Shown in pieces: positions 1-6,164 of a DNA stretch of 16,721 nt (the first letter of the stretch is position 1; each line of letters starts with the position of its first letter). Position numbers and translations under genes: made by a program. Origin of the DNA: Verrucomicrobiota bacterium (GTDB lineage Bacteria > Verrucomicrobiota > Verrucomicrobiia > Chthoniobacterales > UBA10450); contig QHOM01000049.1 of assembly GCA_003218785.1 (NCBI GenBank), forward strand, positions 1 to 16,721, written 5' to 3'. The notes under the pieces were generated by a model. That model did not search any database, had not been told where the DNA came from, and was given only the letters and a program-made list of their open reading frames with translations.

Positions 1-177
1 TATGGCGGAATCCGGGCGCATCTTAAAAGAGAGGGCACGCCCATCGGCCCGCTAGATCAACTTATTGCAGCCCATGCTCGTAGTCTCGGCGCTACACTCA
101 TCACAGCGAACATTCGAGAGTTCCAACGTGTTCCAGGTCTCAGGTGTCTGACGTGGAAAGCGAGAACGCGGTTGTAA
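1..177 (+). CDS. vapC: VapC-type PIN-domain toxin, C-terminal part (5' end outside window)
   Basis: Frame 1 is open from the window edge to a TAA at 175-177 and gives 58 residues. They read as the C-terminal half of a PIN-domain ribonuclease of the VapC (tRNA-fMet endonuclease-like) family: GPLDQLIAAHA carries a conserved acidic residue of the PIN active site, followed by LGATLITANIREFQRVPGL, the usual beta-strand plus T-N-x-x-EF signature, and a terminal L-x-W. VapC proteins are sequence-specific RNases held inactive by a VapB antitoxin encoded just upstream, which here would lie outside the window. The start and the first PIN aspartate are not visible. A similar PIN protein that is not part of a toxin-antitoxin pair cannot be excluded, but the EF-RVPGL ending is typical of VapC. 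Confidence 0.8.
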   Translation, partial: YGGIRAHLKREGTPIGPLDQLIAAHARSLGATLITANIREFQRVPGLRCLTWKARTRL

Positions 178-230
178 CCGAAGAACTCCGTAGTATCACC
201 GTTCGCGCGCCCAGCGACGATTTCCGATGT

Positions 231-458
231 CTATTCGCCGCGATAAACGCAGAGCGCGGTTGGTGTTTCGTGCACGATGATATCGCACAGCCCGGGACAT
301 TGAGATTCCAATTTCTCCCAGCGCCATTGTGCCATTTTTTCAATCGTTGGGTTCTCCAACCCTTCGACATCGTTGAGATACGCGTCGTCTAGCATTTTGC
401 CCGTTTCTCGTTCCAAGTGGAATATTTTCCGACTATGCGCACAATGATCAGTCGGACA
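231..458 (-). pseudogene. Degenerate second copy of queD (6-carboxytetrahydropterin synthase remnant)
   Basis: The minus strand encodes a peptide whose last 54 residues match the C-terminus of the intact QueD at 2172-2534 at about 80% identity (both contain GLENPTIEKMA and end in CVYRGE). The copy looks dead. The catalytic Asp-His pair (LDHAYLND in the intact copy) reads LDDAYLND, so the His is lost. The central segment of roughly 20 residues between the zinc/cysteine motif and this pair is missing. The C-x3-H-x-H motif survives only as a distorted CPTDHCAHS, and the N-terminal strand with the first metal ligand is absent. An ORF remains open up to 494, overlapping the amidase start, but nothing upstream of the Cys resembles QueD. 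It could be a diverged paralogue under other selection, though the missing residues argue against enzyme activity. Confidence 0.7.
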
Positions 459-469
459 ATCTACAGCCC

Positions 470-2026
470 ATGATTGAACCCGAACAAAGTCCATCGTCTC
501 GCAGGACGTTCATAAAAAACGCTTTAGCCGGAGCAACTGGTACGTTAATGGCGGGCATAGACAAACACGCGGCTCACGCTTATGCCGCCGCCCAGGAAGA
601 GCGACCGGAATCAAATGTCAGTCAGCTGGGGCTCAGCGAAGCCTCGCAACTGGTGCGCAACAAGAAAGTGTCGCCAGTCGAACTGACTCATGAGTGTTTG
701 AACCGCATAGAACGGCTCAATCCGAAGCTGAACGCCTTCATCACTGTCACTGCCGACTCCGCACTGGCTGAGGCTCGTCATGCGGAAGCAGAAATCCAGC
801 ACGACGGTTGGAGAGGCCCGCTACATGGAATCCCGATTGCTCTAAAAGACCTGGTAGATACCGCTGGCGTGCGCACCACCGCAGCCAGCGGCGTATTTAC
901 AGACCGCGTTCCCATCGAGGACGCAGAGATTGTGCGCCGCTTGAAAGCTGCCGGTGCGGTGTTCCTTGGCAAGCTCAACCTGCATGAGTTCGCCTACGGT
1001 GGCAGCTCTGCAATCAGTTATTTCGGCCCGGTTCACAATCCTTGGAATCTCGATTACAGCCCAGGCGGCTCTTCCGGCGGCTCTGCGGCGGCTGTTGCAG
1101 CGCAACTCTGTTATGGCGCGATCGGTTCCGACACTGGAGGTTCGATTCGCCAGCCGGCAGGCTACTGCGGCATCGTTGGACTCAAACCGACCTACGGACG
1201 CGTGAGCACCTGCGGCGTCATCCCGTTGGCCTGGTCGCTCGACCATTTAGGCCCAATCACTCGCACCGCCATGGACGCCGCTCTCATGCTTCAGGTAATT
1301 GCCGGCTACGACACCCAAGACACGGCCAGCGTAGATGTTCCCGTTCCAAATTACGTCGCGACCATCACGGCTGCGACCTCCTCGTTGCGGCTCGGTATTC
1401 CGCGCGCGTACTTCTACGAGGCACTTCATCCCGAAATTCAGGCGGCGATGGAAGCAGCCCTGTCAGTCCTGAAGAAACTCGCCGGCACTCAGCGCGACAT
1501 CGCACCGCTCGCAACCAATGGTTCCTACTCTTCGGTCATGGATCCCTACGTCGCCATACTCCGGGCGGAAGCTTACGCGTACCACAAGGATTACGTTTCC
1601 AAGAGCCCAGAACTTTACCAAGCGCAGACTCTCAAGAGAATTCGGGCCGGCGCAGACGTTACAACTTCCGCATATATTCAGAGCCGACGCCAGCTCGAAC
1701 AGGTTCGGCGCTCCGTTGCGCGTGCGTTCGAGACCGTCGACCTTTTGATCACTCCTACCGCGTGCGTTCCTTCGTTCGCGATTGCCAATCTACTCGCCGA
1801 CTCAAATACTCTTCGAGAGAAGGAGCTGCTCACGCTCCGGAACACACGACCCTTCAACATGCTTGGTCTGCCAACGGTCTCCGTCCCCTGTGGATTCACC
1901 CGGGCTGACTTACCGATTGGTATGCAGATTACCGGTCCACCTGGCGGTGAAGCAACTGTTCTCCGTCTCGCTTACGCTTACGAGCAAGCCAGTGAGTGGC
2001 GCAAACGCAAACCGAATCTGGGCTGA
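470..2026 (+). CDS. Tat-exported amidase-signature family hydrolase
   Basis: This 518-residue protein belongs to the amidase signature (AS) family, whose members hydrolyse C-N amide bonds with a Ser-cisSer-Lys triad. The triad is visible: Lys126 in IPIALKDLVD, cis-Ser201 in PGGSSGGSAAAVA and the nucleophile Ser225 in SDTGGSIRQPA. The spacings of 75 and 24 residues match GatA-type enzymes. The N-terminus has a twin-arginine signal (SRRTFIK at residues 10-16, then a short hydrophobic stretch ending near AHA), so the mature enzyme should act outside the cytoplasm. This argues against a role as the GatA subunit of the tRNA amidotransferase, and no gatB or gatC is nearby. The substrate cannot be told from sequence. 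No clear ribosome binding site precedes ATG 470. The start is supported by the Tat motif. The gene lies between a queD remnant and intact queD, a setting that suggests later insertion. Confidence 0.88.
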   Translation: MIEPEQSPSSRRTFIKNALAGATGTLMAGIDKHAAHAYAAAQEERPESNVSQLGLSEASQLVRNKKVSPVELTHECLNRIERLNPKLNAFITVTADSALAEARHAEAEIQHDGWRGPLHGIPIALKDLVDTAGVRTTAASGVFTDRVPIEDAEIVRRLKAAGAVFLGKLNLHEFAYGGSSAISYFGPVHNPWNLDYSPGGSSGGSAAAVAAQLCYGAIGSDTGGSIRQPAGYCGIVGLKPTYGRVSTCGVIPLAWSLDHLGPITRTAMDAALMLQVIAGYDTQDTASVDVPVPNYVATITAATSSLRLGIPRAYFYEALHPEIQAAMEAALSVLKKLAGTQRDIAPLATNGSYSSVMDPYVAILRAEAYAYHKDYVSKSPELYQAQTLKRIRAGADVTTSAYIQSRRQLEQVRRSVARAFETVDLLITPTACVPSFAIANLLADSNTLREKELLTLRNTRPFNMLGLPTVSVPCGFTRADLPIGMQITGPPGGEATVLRLAYAYEQASEWRKRKPNLG

Positions 2027-2171
2027 CTCCGCCCAGGTCGCTATCGAATTCATCCAACGACTCCAACGCGCCGCGCAGGAGTCTCTTTTGAAATGAGAGG
2101 AAGAAAAGTCGGGCCGGTCCTCACTATTGACACGCGCGGACAAGTTCAAAATTAGGCCCGGTGTCGATTTT
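2027..2171. other. Intergenic spacer between convergent amidase and queD
   Basis: This 145 bp spacer separates the ends of two convergent genes. No gene, tRNA or strong stem plus T-run terminator stands out. A T-rich stretch (gattttttattc) lies against the queD stop codon on the plus strand and could help end amidase transcription, but it has no convincing stem before it. Clear similarity to the queD remnant region begins only at about 2170, so the duplicated segment does not extend far into this spacer. Confidence 0.4.
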
Positions 2172-2534
2172 TTATTCGCCGCGATAGACGCACCGCGCTG
2201 TCGGTGTTTCGTGCACGGCGATCTCGCAAAGCCCGGGACACTGAGGCTCCAATTTCTTCCAGAACCATTCCGCCATTTTTTCAATCGTGGGATTTTCCAA
2301 CCCTCCGATGTCGTTGAGATACGCATGGTCCAGCATTTTCAGAAGCGGTTTCATCGCGTCACTAATCTTTGCATGATCGTAAACCCAGCCGGTTTTCATA
2401 TCGACATCGCCTTCCACTGAAACTTCGACCTTGAAACTGTGTCCATGCACACCCCGGCATTTGTGGCCCGCTGGCGCATTCGGCAAAGTCTGTGCAGCTT
2501 CGAAAGTGAAATCTTTTGTCAACCGCGCGCGCAT
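2172..2534 (-). CDS. queD: 6-carboxy-5,6,7,8-tetrahydropterin synthase QueD
   Basis: The 120-residue protein is the normal size for QueD, which converts 7,8-dihydroneopterin triphosphate to 6-carboxytetrahydropterin in the preQ0/queuosine pathway. The zinc/nucleophile motif is HKCRGVHGHSF, with the expected catalytic Cys26 and zinc ligands His30 and His32. The catalytic Asp69-His70 pair lies in MLDHAYLND, and Glu109 in VHETPTA is the pterin-binding glutamate. One oddity: the residue at the usual first zinc His (FxAAH) is Gln15 in FEAAQTLP, encoded by CAG. The gene starts 3 bp after the queE stop, so the two are almost certainly co-transcribed, and queE supplies the next enzyme. A decayed paralogue lies at 231-458 in the same orientation. 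Confidence 0.93.
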   Translation of the reverse strand: MRARLTKDFTFEAAQTLPNAPAGHKCRGVHGHSFKVEVSVEGDVDMKTGWVYDHAKISDAMKPLLKMLDHAYLNDIGGLENPTIEKMAEWFWKKLEPQCPGLCEIAVHETPTARCVYRGE

Positions 2535-2537
2535 CGC

Positions 2538-3197
2538 TCAGACTCCCCGCTGTGTCGGGCTCCAGATGAACTTGTGCATCTGAAGTTGAAATCGAACGTT
2601 GAGTTTGTCTGCCAAAATCCATTCCACGATCTCGCGTGGATCAATCCGGCCGAAAATCGGCGAGAACAGCACCGCGTGACAACGTGAAGGGAGATCGTAA
2701 CGCTGCACTTTATCGCGCGACCATTCGTAATCTTCGCGCGATCCCATCACGAATTTCACTTCGTCGCGCAAAGTGAGGTGGTTGATGTTCGACCAAAGGT
2801 TCTTTTCGACTTCGCCGCTCCCCGGCGTCTTTAAATCCATGATCCGATGGACGCGCGGATCGACTTTCGAAATATCGTGCGCACCGCTCGTCTCGAGCAG
2901 GATCGTATGGCCCGCGTCCGCCAGGATCGACATCAACGGGAGCACATTCTTCTGTAATAACGGCTCGCCGCCTGTGATCTCGACGAGAGAACAATGAAAA
3001 GCCTCCACTGCATTCATGATCTCCTTCAGAGTTTGCTTCTTTCCCTCATAAAAGGCGTATTCCGTATCGCAATAATTGCAGCGCAGATTGCAAAAAGTTA
3101 GCCGCACAAAGACACAAGGTCGCCCCGCCCACGTGCTTTCGCCCTGGATCGAGTGATAAATCTCGTTAATCGTCAGCGTCTTTTCGCGGTCTGGCAT
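2538..3197 (-). CDS. queE: 7-carboxy-7-deazaguanine synthase QueE (radical SAM)
   Basis: This 219-residue radical SAM protein carries the CX3CX2C iron-sulfur motif at Cys36, Cys40 and Cys43 (TFCNLRCNYCDTEYAF), preceded by the QueE hallmark EIYHSIQGESTWAGRPCVFVR. The SAM-binding ITGGEPLLQ lies at residues 74-82 and LETSG at about 101-105. QueE rearranges 6-carboxytetrahydropterin, the QueD product, to 7-carboxy-7-deazaguanine on the way to preQ0 and queuosine. The length and a complete N-terminus support the ATG at 3197. No clear ribosome binding site is visible; instead a short TTTAAC-type tandem repeat and two hairpins lie just upstream (3210-3264). queC and other pathway genes are not in the window. 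Confidence 0.95.
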   Translation of the reverse strand: MPDREKTLTINEIYHSIQGESTWAGRPCVFVRLTFCNLRCNYCDTEYAFYEGKKQTLKEIMNAVEAFHCSLVEITGGEPLLQKNVLPLMSILADAGHTILLETSGAHDISKVDPRVHRIMDLKTPGSGEVEKNLWSNINHLTLRDEVKFVMGSREDYEWSRDKVQRYDLPSRCHAVLFSPIFGRIDPREIVEWILADKLNVRFQLQMHKFIWSPTQRGV

Positions 3198-3209
3198 TAA
3201 TGTGGAAGC

Positions 3210-3223
3210 GTTGAATCGTTAAA
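3210..3223. repeat. Two-unit 8-bp tandem repeat upstream of queE
   Basis: GTTGAATC is followed directly by GTTAAAGC, giving units at 3210 and 3218 with a period of 8. On the queE sense strand this reads TTTAAC-GA-TTCAAC and ends 12 nt before the start codon. The same unit is repeated three times before the ATPase gene that starts at 13065. Confidence 0.45.
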
Positions 3224-3264
3224 GCGTCTTACGCGAACAGCGGCAAAGCAAGTTTCGCTGTTCG
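3224..3264 (-). promoter_or_regulatory. Tandem hairpins in the presumed queE leader
   Basis: Two adjacent inverted repeats precede queE. CGAACAGCG (3234-3242) pairs perfectly with CGCTGTTCG (3256-3264), a 9 bp stem with a 13-nt loop. GCGT (3224-3227) pairs with ACGC (3231-3234) around CTT. They fall where a leader RNA of the queE-queD operon would be. They do not match the preQ1-I riboswitch pattern as I know it (no suitable A-rich tail pairing back into the loop), so function is open: attenuator, protein-binding site, or an inert genomic repeat. Confidence 0.35.
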
Positions 3265-3302
3265 TCTGAGAGTTCTCGACAAGATCCCGTTAGAAAATAG
3301 CG

Positions 3303-3318
3303 CAGCCTTTTTAGGCTG
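3303..3318. terminator. Possible hairpin terminator after the NlpC/P60-like gene
   Basis: A perfect 6 bp stem CAGCCT/AGGCTG encloses a TTTT loop. Read on the minus strand, the direction of the upstream gene, it is followed by cgctattttct, a weak T-rich tail. It lies about 200 bp beyond the stop codon, so it could end that transcript, but the T-run is poor. Confidence 0.3.
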
Positions 3319-3340
3319 GGTAAACGGATTTTATATTCGT

Positions 3341-3510
3341 GTTGAGTCCCGCAGGGACGGCAGCAGCGTGTTCAACAGACGGTGATGGCAAAGCGAAAGG
3401 GTGTGAACATACATGACCGAACTCACCCCACTGCATCTTTCGTCCCGTCCAGGGCTCGTCCTTCTTTATATCACCAGATCCAGCGTTTAAACCCTGGGCC
3501 GTTCCCGATC
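3341..3510. repeat. Degenerate interspersed-repeat-like non-coding block
   Basis: The 3198-3519 gap contains no credible gene. Its second half carries a GTCCC-GCA-GGGAC hairpin (3346-3358), a further cgtcccgtccaggg motif (about 3441-3455) and tttaaaccctgggcc (about 3486-3500). Boundary motifs of this kind (GTCCCGCAGGGAC, CCCTGGGTTTAAACCC) are familiar from non-coding interspersed repeats in PVC and acidobacterial genomes. That link is from general knowledge and was not checked by search. The block looks like an eroded copy of such a repeat. Confidence 0.4.
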
Positions 3511-3519
3511 AGCAAATGA

Positions 3520-4272
3520 TCACAGACCGCACTTCGTGCTGGCTTCGGCAATGCTGGAGCGGGTTCGGAGAAGTGACGCTAAATAGGTGTCAACGGAGGG
3601 GGCACTATTGATGCGCGCCAAATTGGCAGGCGTCTCAAGACGCGAGAAAATGGCGTAGGCAACTTTGCTTCGCGGGACGCTCTTCTCACCATAGCCAGAT
3701 GGAATGTTGCTCGACCAGTAGCGGACATATTGCACGCCGAACCGGTTCTCCGTTCCGAGAAAAATAGTGGAGTGTCCGTGCTCGCTTTTGCCCACCTGTC
3801 GTGACCAAAAAATTTTCATGAAATCGCCCGGCTTCGCGTGCTCAAAGTTATCGAAGTTCGGTCCCAGCCCCAGCTCGTAAAAGAGACGAGCAGTGCCCGG
3901 TCCATTTGCGTTCCACCTGCCCCAAATGCCTTCGCCATCGCGCTGATCTCGAATGATAAGGCGTTCCAACGTGGAATAGTCGAGGTGAATGGCACCCCGT
4001 GCGCGCAAAGCCTCGGTTGTTCTGATGAAAACGAGATAGGTCGCGCCCGAGCAGAAGCTCGGCGAAGCTGCCGAAGGGAGAATGAAAAATTTGCCTGACT
4101 CAAAATGCGCCGAAGATTGCAAGCGGATCTTGGCGAAGTGCGACACAGAATAATGGCCGCCCTCCGGCATCTGTTTGATCTGCTCGAGGATCAACCCGTT
4201 GTAATCGCCCGCGAAGGACGTACGCATTATTAGCCCAAGGACCACGAGAAGAACTGAAGCAGTTCTCTTCAC
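3520..4272 (-). CDS. Secreted NlpC/P60-like (papain-fold) protein of unknown substrate
   Basis: Starting at GTG 4272 gives 250 residues with a clean signal peptide (MKRTASVLLVV...TSFA, cleavage near GDYNG). A TTG at 4308 would add 12 residues before it and is less attractive. The body has the order of an NlpC/P60 or related papain-like fold: Cys74 at the start of a helix (SPSFCSGATYLVF), later AKPGDFMKIFW (the GD-x-hydrophobic strand), then His167 in HGHSTIFLG. NlpC/P60 enzymes cut peptide bonds in cell-wall peptides, with the Cys and His as catalytic residues. The match is by motif only, and the region between Cys and His is longer than in classic members. It is therefore best described as a putative secreted cysteine peptidase or amidase. 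The gene is transcribed away from dapF across an intergenic palindromic repeat. Confidence 0.65.
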   Translation of the reverse strand: MKRTASVLLVVLGLIMRTSFAGDYNGLILEQIKQMPEGGHYSVSHFAKIRLQSSAHFESGKFFILPSAASPSFCSGATYLVFIRTTEALRARGAIHLDYSTLERLIIRDQRDGEGIWGRWNANGPGTARLFYELGLGPNFDNFEHAKPGDFMKIFWSRQVGKSEHGHSTIFLGTENRFGVQYVRYWSSNIPSGYGEKSVPRSKVAYAIFSRLETPANLARINSAPSVDTYLASLLRTRSSIAEASTKCGL

Positions 4273-4327
4273 GGTGGAATAAGTAAACGCCAAATCGCCA
4301 TCTGGCAACGGCAGTTGCCTTCGGCGG

Positions 4328-4418
4328 TGTAGAGGCGGCTGTCCTCAGCCGCAGAATCGCCTGCGCGTGAGGGCACGCGCCCTACACTGGTTTGCGGCTG
4401 AGGAGGGCCGCCACTACA
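4328..4418. repeat. Compound TGTAG...CTACA double-hairpin element between divergent genes
   Basis: A unit running from TGTAG at 4328 to CTACA at 4386 contains two hairpins: GCGGCT...AGCCGC, and GCGCGTG/CACGCGC near 4363-4379. It is followed by an extra half-unit ending in CTACA at 4418. The outer arms 4329-4352 and 4394-4417 are near-perfect inverted repeats of each other (24 nt, few mismatches). The element fills nearly all of the divergent intergenic region between the NlpC/P60-like gene and dapF, so the promoters of both must lie in or beside it. It also contributes an AGGAGG at 4401-4406, about 15 nt before dapF. Confidence 0.75.
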
Positions 4419-4421
4419 ATT

Positions 4422-5231
4422 ATGATCATGCTGCGTTTCACAAAAATGAACGGCGCGGGAAACGATTTCGTCCTGATCGACAATCGCTTGGGCAATATCA
4501 ATCTGAACCGCAACCAAATCGCACGTCTTTGCGATCGCCACCGCGGAATCGGCGCAGACGGAATTTTGTTGCTCGAAAAGGCACAAAACCGTGCGGATTT
4601 CCGGATGCGCTATTTTAATGCCGATGGCGGGGAAGCGGAAATGTGCGGCAACGGCGCGCGCTGCTTCGCGCGTTTTGCAAATGAGGTTGCGGGGGCGAAG
4701 GGCAAAATTGCCTTTGAAACGCCCGCTGGCGTCATTTCAGCGGATCTGATGGGGGACCTCGTGACGCTGCAAATGACAGAACCAACGGATCTGCGATTGA
4801 ACATCCCGCTTCGCTTCGCGGACGAAAACAAAACCATTCATTTTATCAACAGCGGCGTGCCACACCTAGTAATCCCGGTCGGGCAAGTGGACGATGTCAA
4901 TGTCCGGCGGGAGGGCGCAGCCATTCGCCGCCACGAGATGTTTTCACCAAAGGGGGCAAATATAAATTTCATCGAGAAGCGCGGAGCGAGTAAGATCGCG
5001 ATTCGCACGTACGAACGTGGAGTCGAAGATGAAACTCTCGCGTGCGGCACCGGCGTGGTTGCGAGCGCGCTCATCTTCGCCGCAACGGAAGACGTCAATG
5101 GCCCGATTGGAGTCCTTGTGCGTGGCGGCAACGAACTTCAGGTCGGGTTTGAGAAAACAGGAATGCAATTTAAGAACGTGACCTTAACCGGCCCAGCCGA
5201 TTTCGTTTTCGAAGGCACGATCGACATTTGA
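4422..5231 (+). CDS. dapF: Diaminopimelate epimerase DapF
   Basis: DapF interconverts LL- and meso-diaminopimelate without a cofactor, supplying mDAP for peptidoglycan and lysine. Both catalytic cysteines are present: Cys75 in NADGGEAEMCGNGARC and Cys208 in DETLACGTGVVASA. The N-terminal signature MLRFTKMNGAGNDFV begins at the second of two in-frame ATGs (4422 and 4428). I give 4422 (269 residues); 4428 is equally possible. The reading frame stays open upstream to a TTG at 4392, but that lies inside the palindromic repeat and would encode non-homologous residues. Family length is normal. dapF opens a same-strand run with dapA and dapB, the next gene starting 54 bp downstream. Confidence 0.95.
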   Translation: MIMLRFTKMNGAGNDFVLIDNRLGNINLNRNQIARLCDRHRGIGADGILLLEKAQNRADFRMRYFNADGGEAEMCGNGARCFARFANEVAGAKGKIAFETPAGVISADLMGDLVTLQMTEPTDLRLNIPLRFADENKTIHFINSGVPHLVIPVGQVDDVNVRREGAAIRRHEMFSPKGANINFIEKRGASKIAIRTYERGVEDETLACGTGVVASALIFAATEDVNGPIGVLVRGGNELQVGFEKTGMQFKNVTLTGPADFVFEGTIDI

Positions 5232-5251
5232 TTTCGCATAGCCTTTTTAAC

Positions 5252-5277
5252 TTTGTAACCCTTGTAACGTTTGTAAC
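5252..5277 (+). repeat. Three-unit TTGTAAC tandem repeat upstream of dapA
   Basis: TTGTAAC occurs three times with an exact 9 bp period (at 5253, 5262 and 5271) in the short dapF-dapA spacer, ending 8 nt before the dapA start codon. No Shine-Dalgarno sequence is evident, so this A/T-rich tract occupies the place where one is expected. Confidence 0.55.
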
Positions 5278-5285
5278 ATCTCCAG

Positions 5286-6164
5286 ATGTTTCGCGGCACG
5301 TTCACTGCGCTGGTCACACCGTTTCGTGATGGTGCGATTGACACCTCCGCTTTCGAAAAACTCATCGAGGCGCAAATCGCAGCCGGGATTACCGGAATCG
5401 TCGCTGTTGGAACAACTGGCGAATCGCCGACGGTTTCACCTGAGGAACGCGAGCAACTGATCCGGCTTTCTGTCACAACTGCGAATAAACGCTGTCAGGT
5501 GCTCGCGGGCACCGGTTCCAACGCGACGCATCACGCCGTACGGGACACAAAAACGGCTGAGAAACTGGGCGTGGACGGCGCGCTGCTCGTCGCGCCATAT
5601 TACAACAAGCCAAGCCAGGAAGGTTTGTTCCGGCATTTCAAGACCATCGCCGAGGCGACGTCGCTGCCAATCATGCTTTACAATATTCCGGGCCGGTGCG
5701 GCGTGGATATCGGAACCGATACAGTCGTGCGTCTCGCCAGGCAATGCCAGAATATTGTCTCGATTAAGGAAGCGAGCGGGAGCGTCGAGCGCATCAGCGA
5801 GTTGCGGGCACGGTTGCCTGAGTCGTTTACGATACTGAGCGGCGACGATTCGCTGACGTTGCCGTTCATGTCGGTCGGAGCGGTGGGGGTTGTCAGCGTA
5901 GCCTCGAATCTATTTCCCGCAGAAGTTCGTGCGCTGGTTCATGCTTACCAGAGTGGGGATGTGAAATCGGCGGTAAAACTACACCGCAAATTGTTCCCGC
6001 TCTTTAAAGATTTGTTCATCGAACCAAATCCAGTGCCAATAAAAACGGCTCTTGGCTGGCATGGCGCGATGTCGGGCGAAGTGCGTCTGCCGTTGTGCGA
6101 GATGAGCGATTCAAATCAAGCGCGCTTGCGCAAGACCCTCGACGAGTTCGTGCGAGACAAATGA
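5286..6164 (+). CDS. dapA: 4-hydroxy-tetrahydrodipicolinate synthase DapA
   Basis: This 292-residue TIM-barrel aldolase condenses pyruvate with aspartate semialdehyde, the first committed step of the diaminopimelate/lysine pathway. The Schiff-base lysine is Lys161 (SIKEASGS). Tyr132 and Arg137 lie in LYNIPGR, and the Thr43-Thr44 pair lies in VGTTGESPTV. All sit at or within one residue of the E. coli positions, so the enzyme should be active. MFRGTFTALVTPF is a typical N-terminus and fixes the ATG at 5286. The stop codon overlaps the start of dapB (ATGA), which implies translational coupling of consecutive pathway steps. Confidence 0.97.
   Translation: MFRGTFTALVTPFRDGAIDTSAFEKLIEAQIAAGITGIVAVGTTGESPTVSPEEREQLIRLSVTTANKRCQVLAGTGSNATHHAVRDTKTAEKLGVDGALLVAPYYNKPSQEGLFRHFKTIAEATSLPIMLYNIPGRCGVDIGTDTVVRLARQCQNIVSIKEASGSVERISELRARLPESFTILSGDDSLTLPFMSVGAVGVVSVASNLFPAEVRALVHAYQSGDVKSAVKLHRKLFPLFKDLFIEPNPVPIKTALGWHGAMSGEVRLPLCEMSDSNQARLRKTLDEFVRDK

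Noticed and set aside
144..392. 82-codon plus-strand ORF overlapping the queD remnant
   Set aside because: It is the complement of the queD-homologous sequence. The similar plus-strand ORF at 2127-2420 is the same shadow of intact queD.
1042..1908. 288-codon plus-strand ORF within the amidase region
   Set aside because: It overlaps the amidase in another frame, is extremely Arg/Ser-rich, and has no domain motif, while the amidase frame has all catalytic residues.
3198..3264. preQ1 riboswitch upstream of queE
   Set aside because: The hairpins lack the recognisable preQ1-I pattern, a short stem with an A-rich 3' tail pairing back into the loop. Kept only as an unassigned leader structure.
4392..4421. 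Extended dapF start at TTG 4392
   Set aside because: The added residues are encoded by the palindromic repeat, and the conserved DapF N-terminus begins at the ATG-ATC-ATG.
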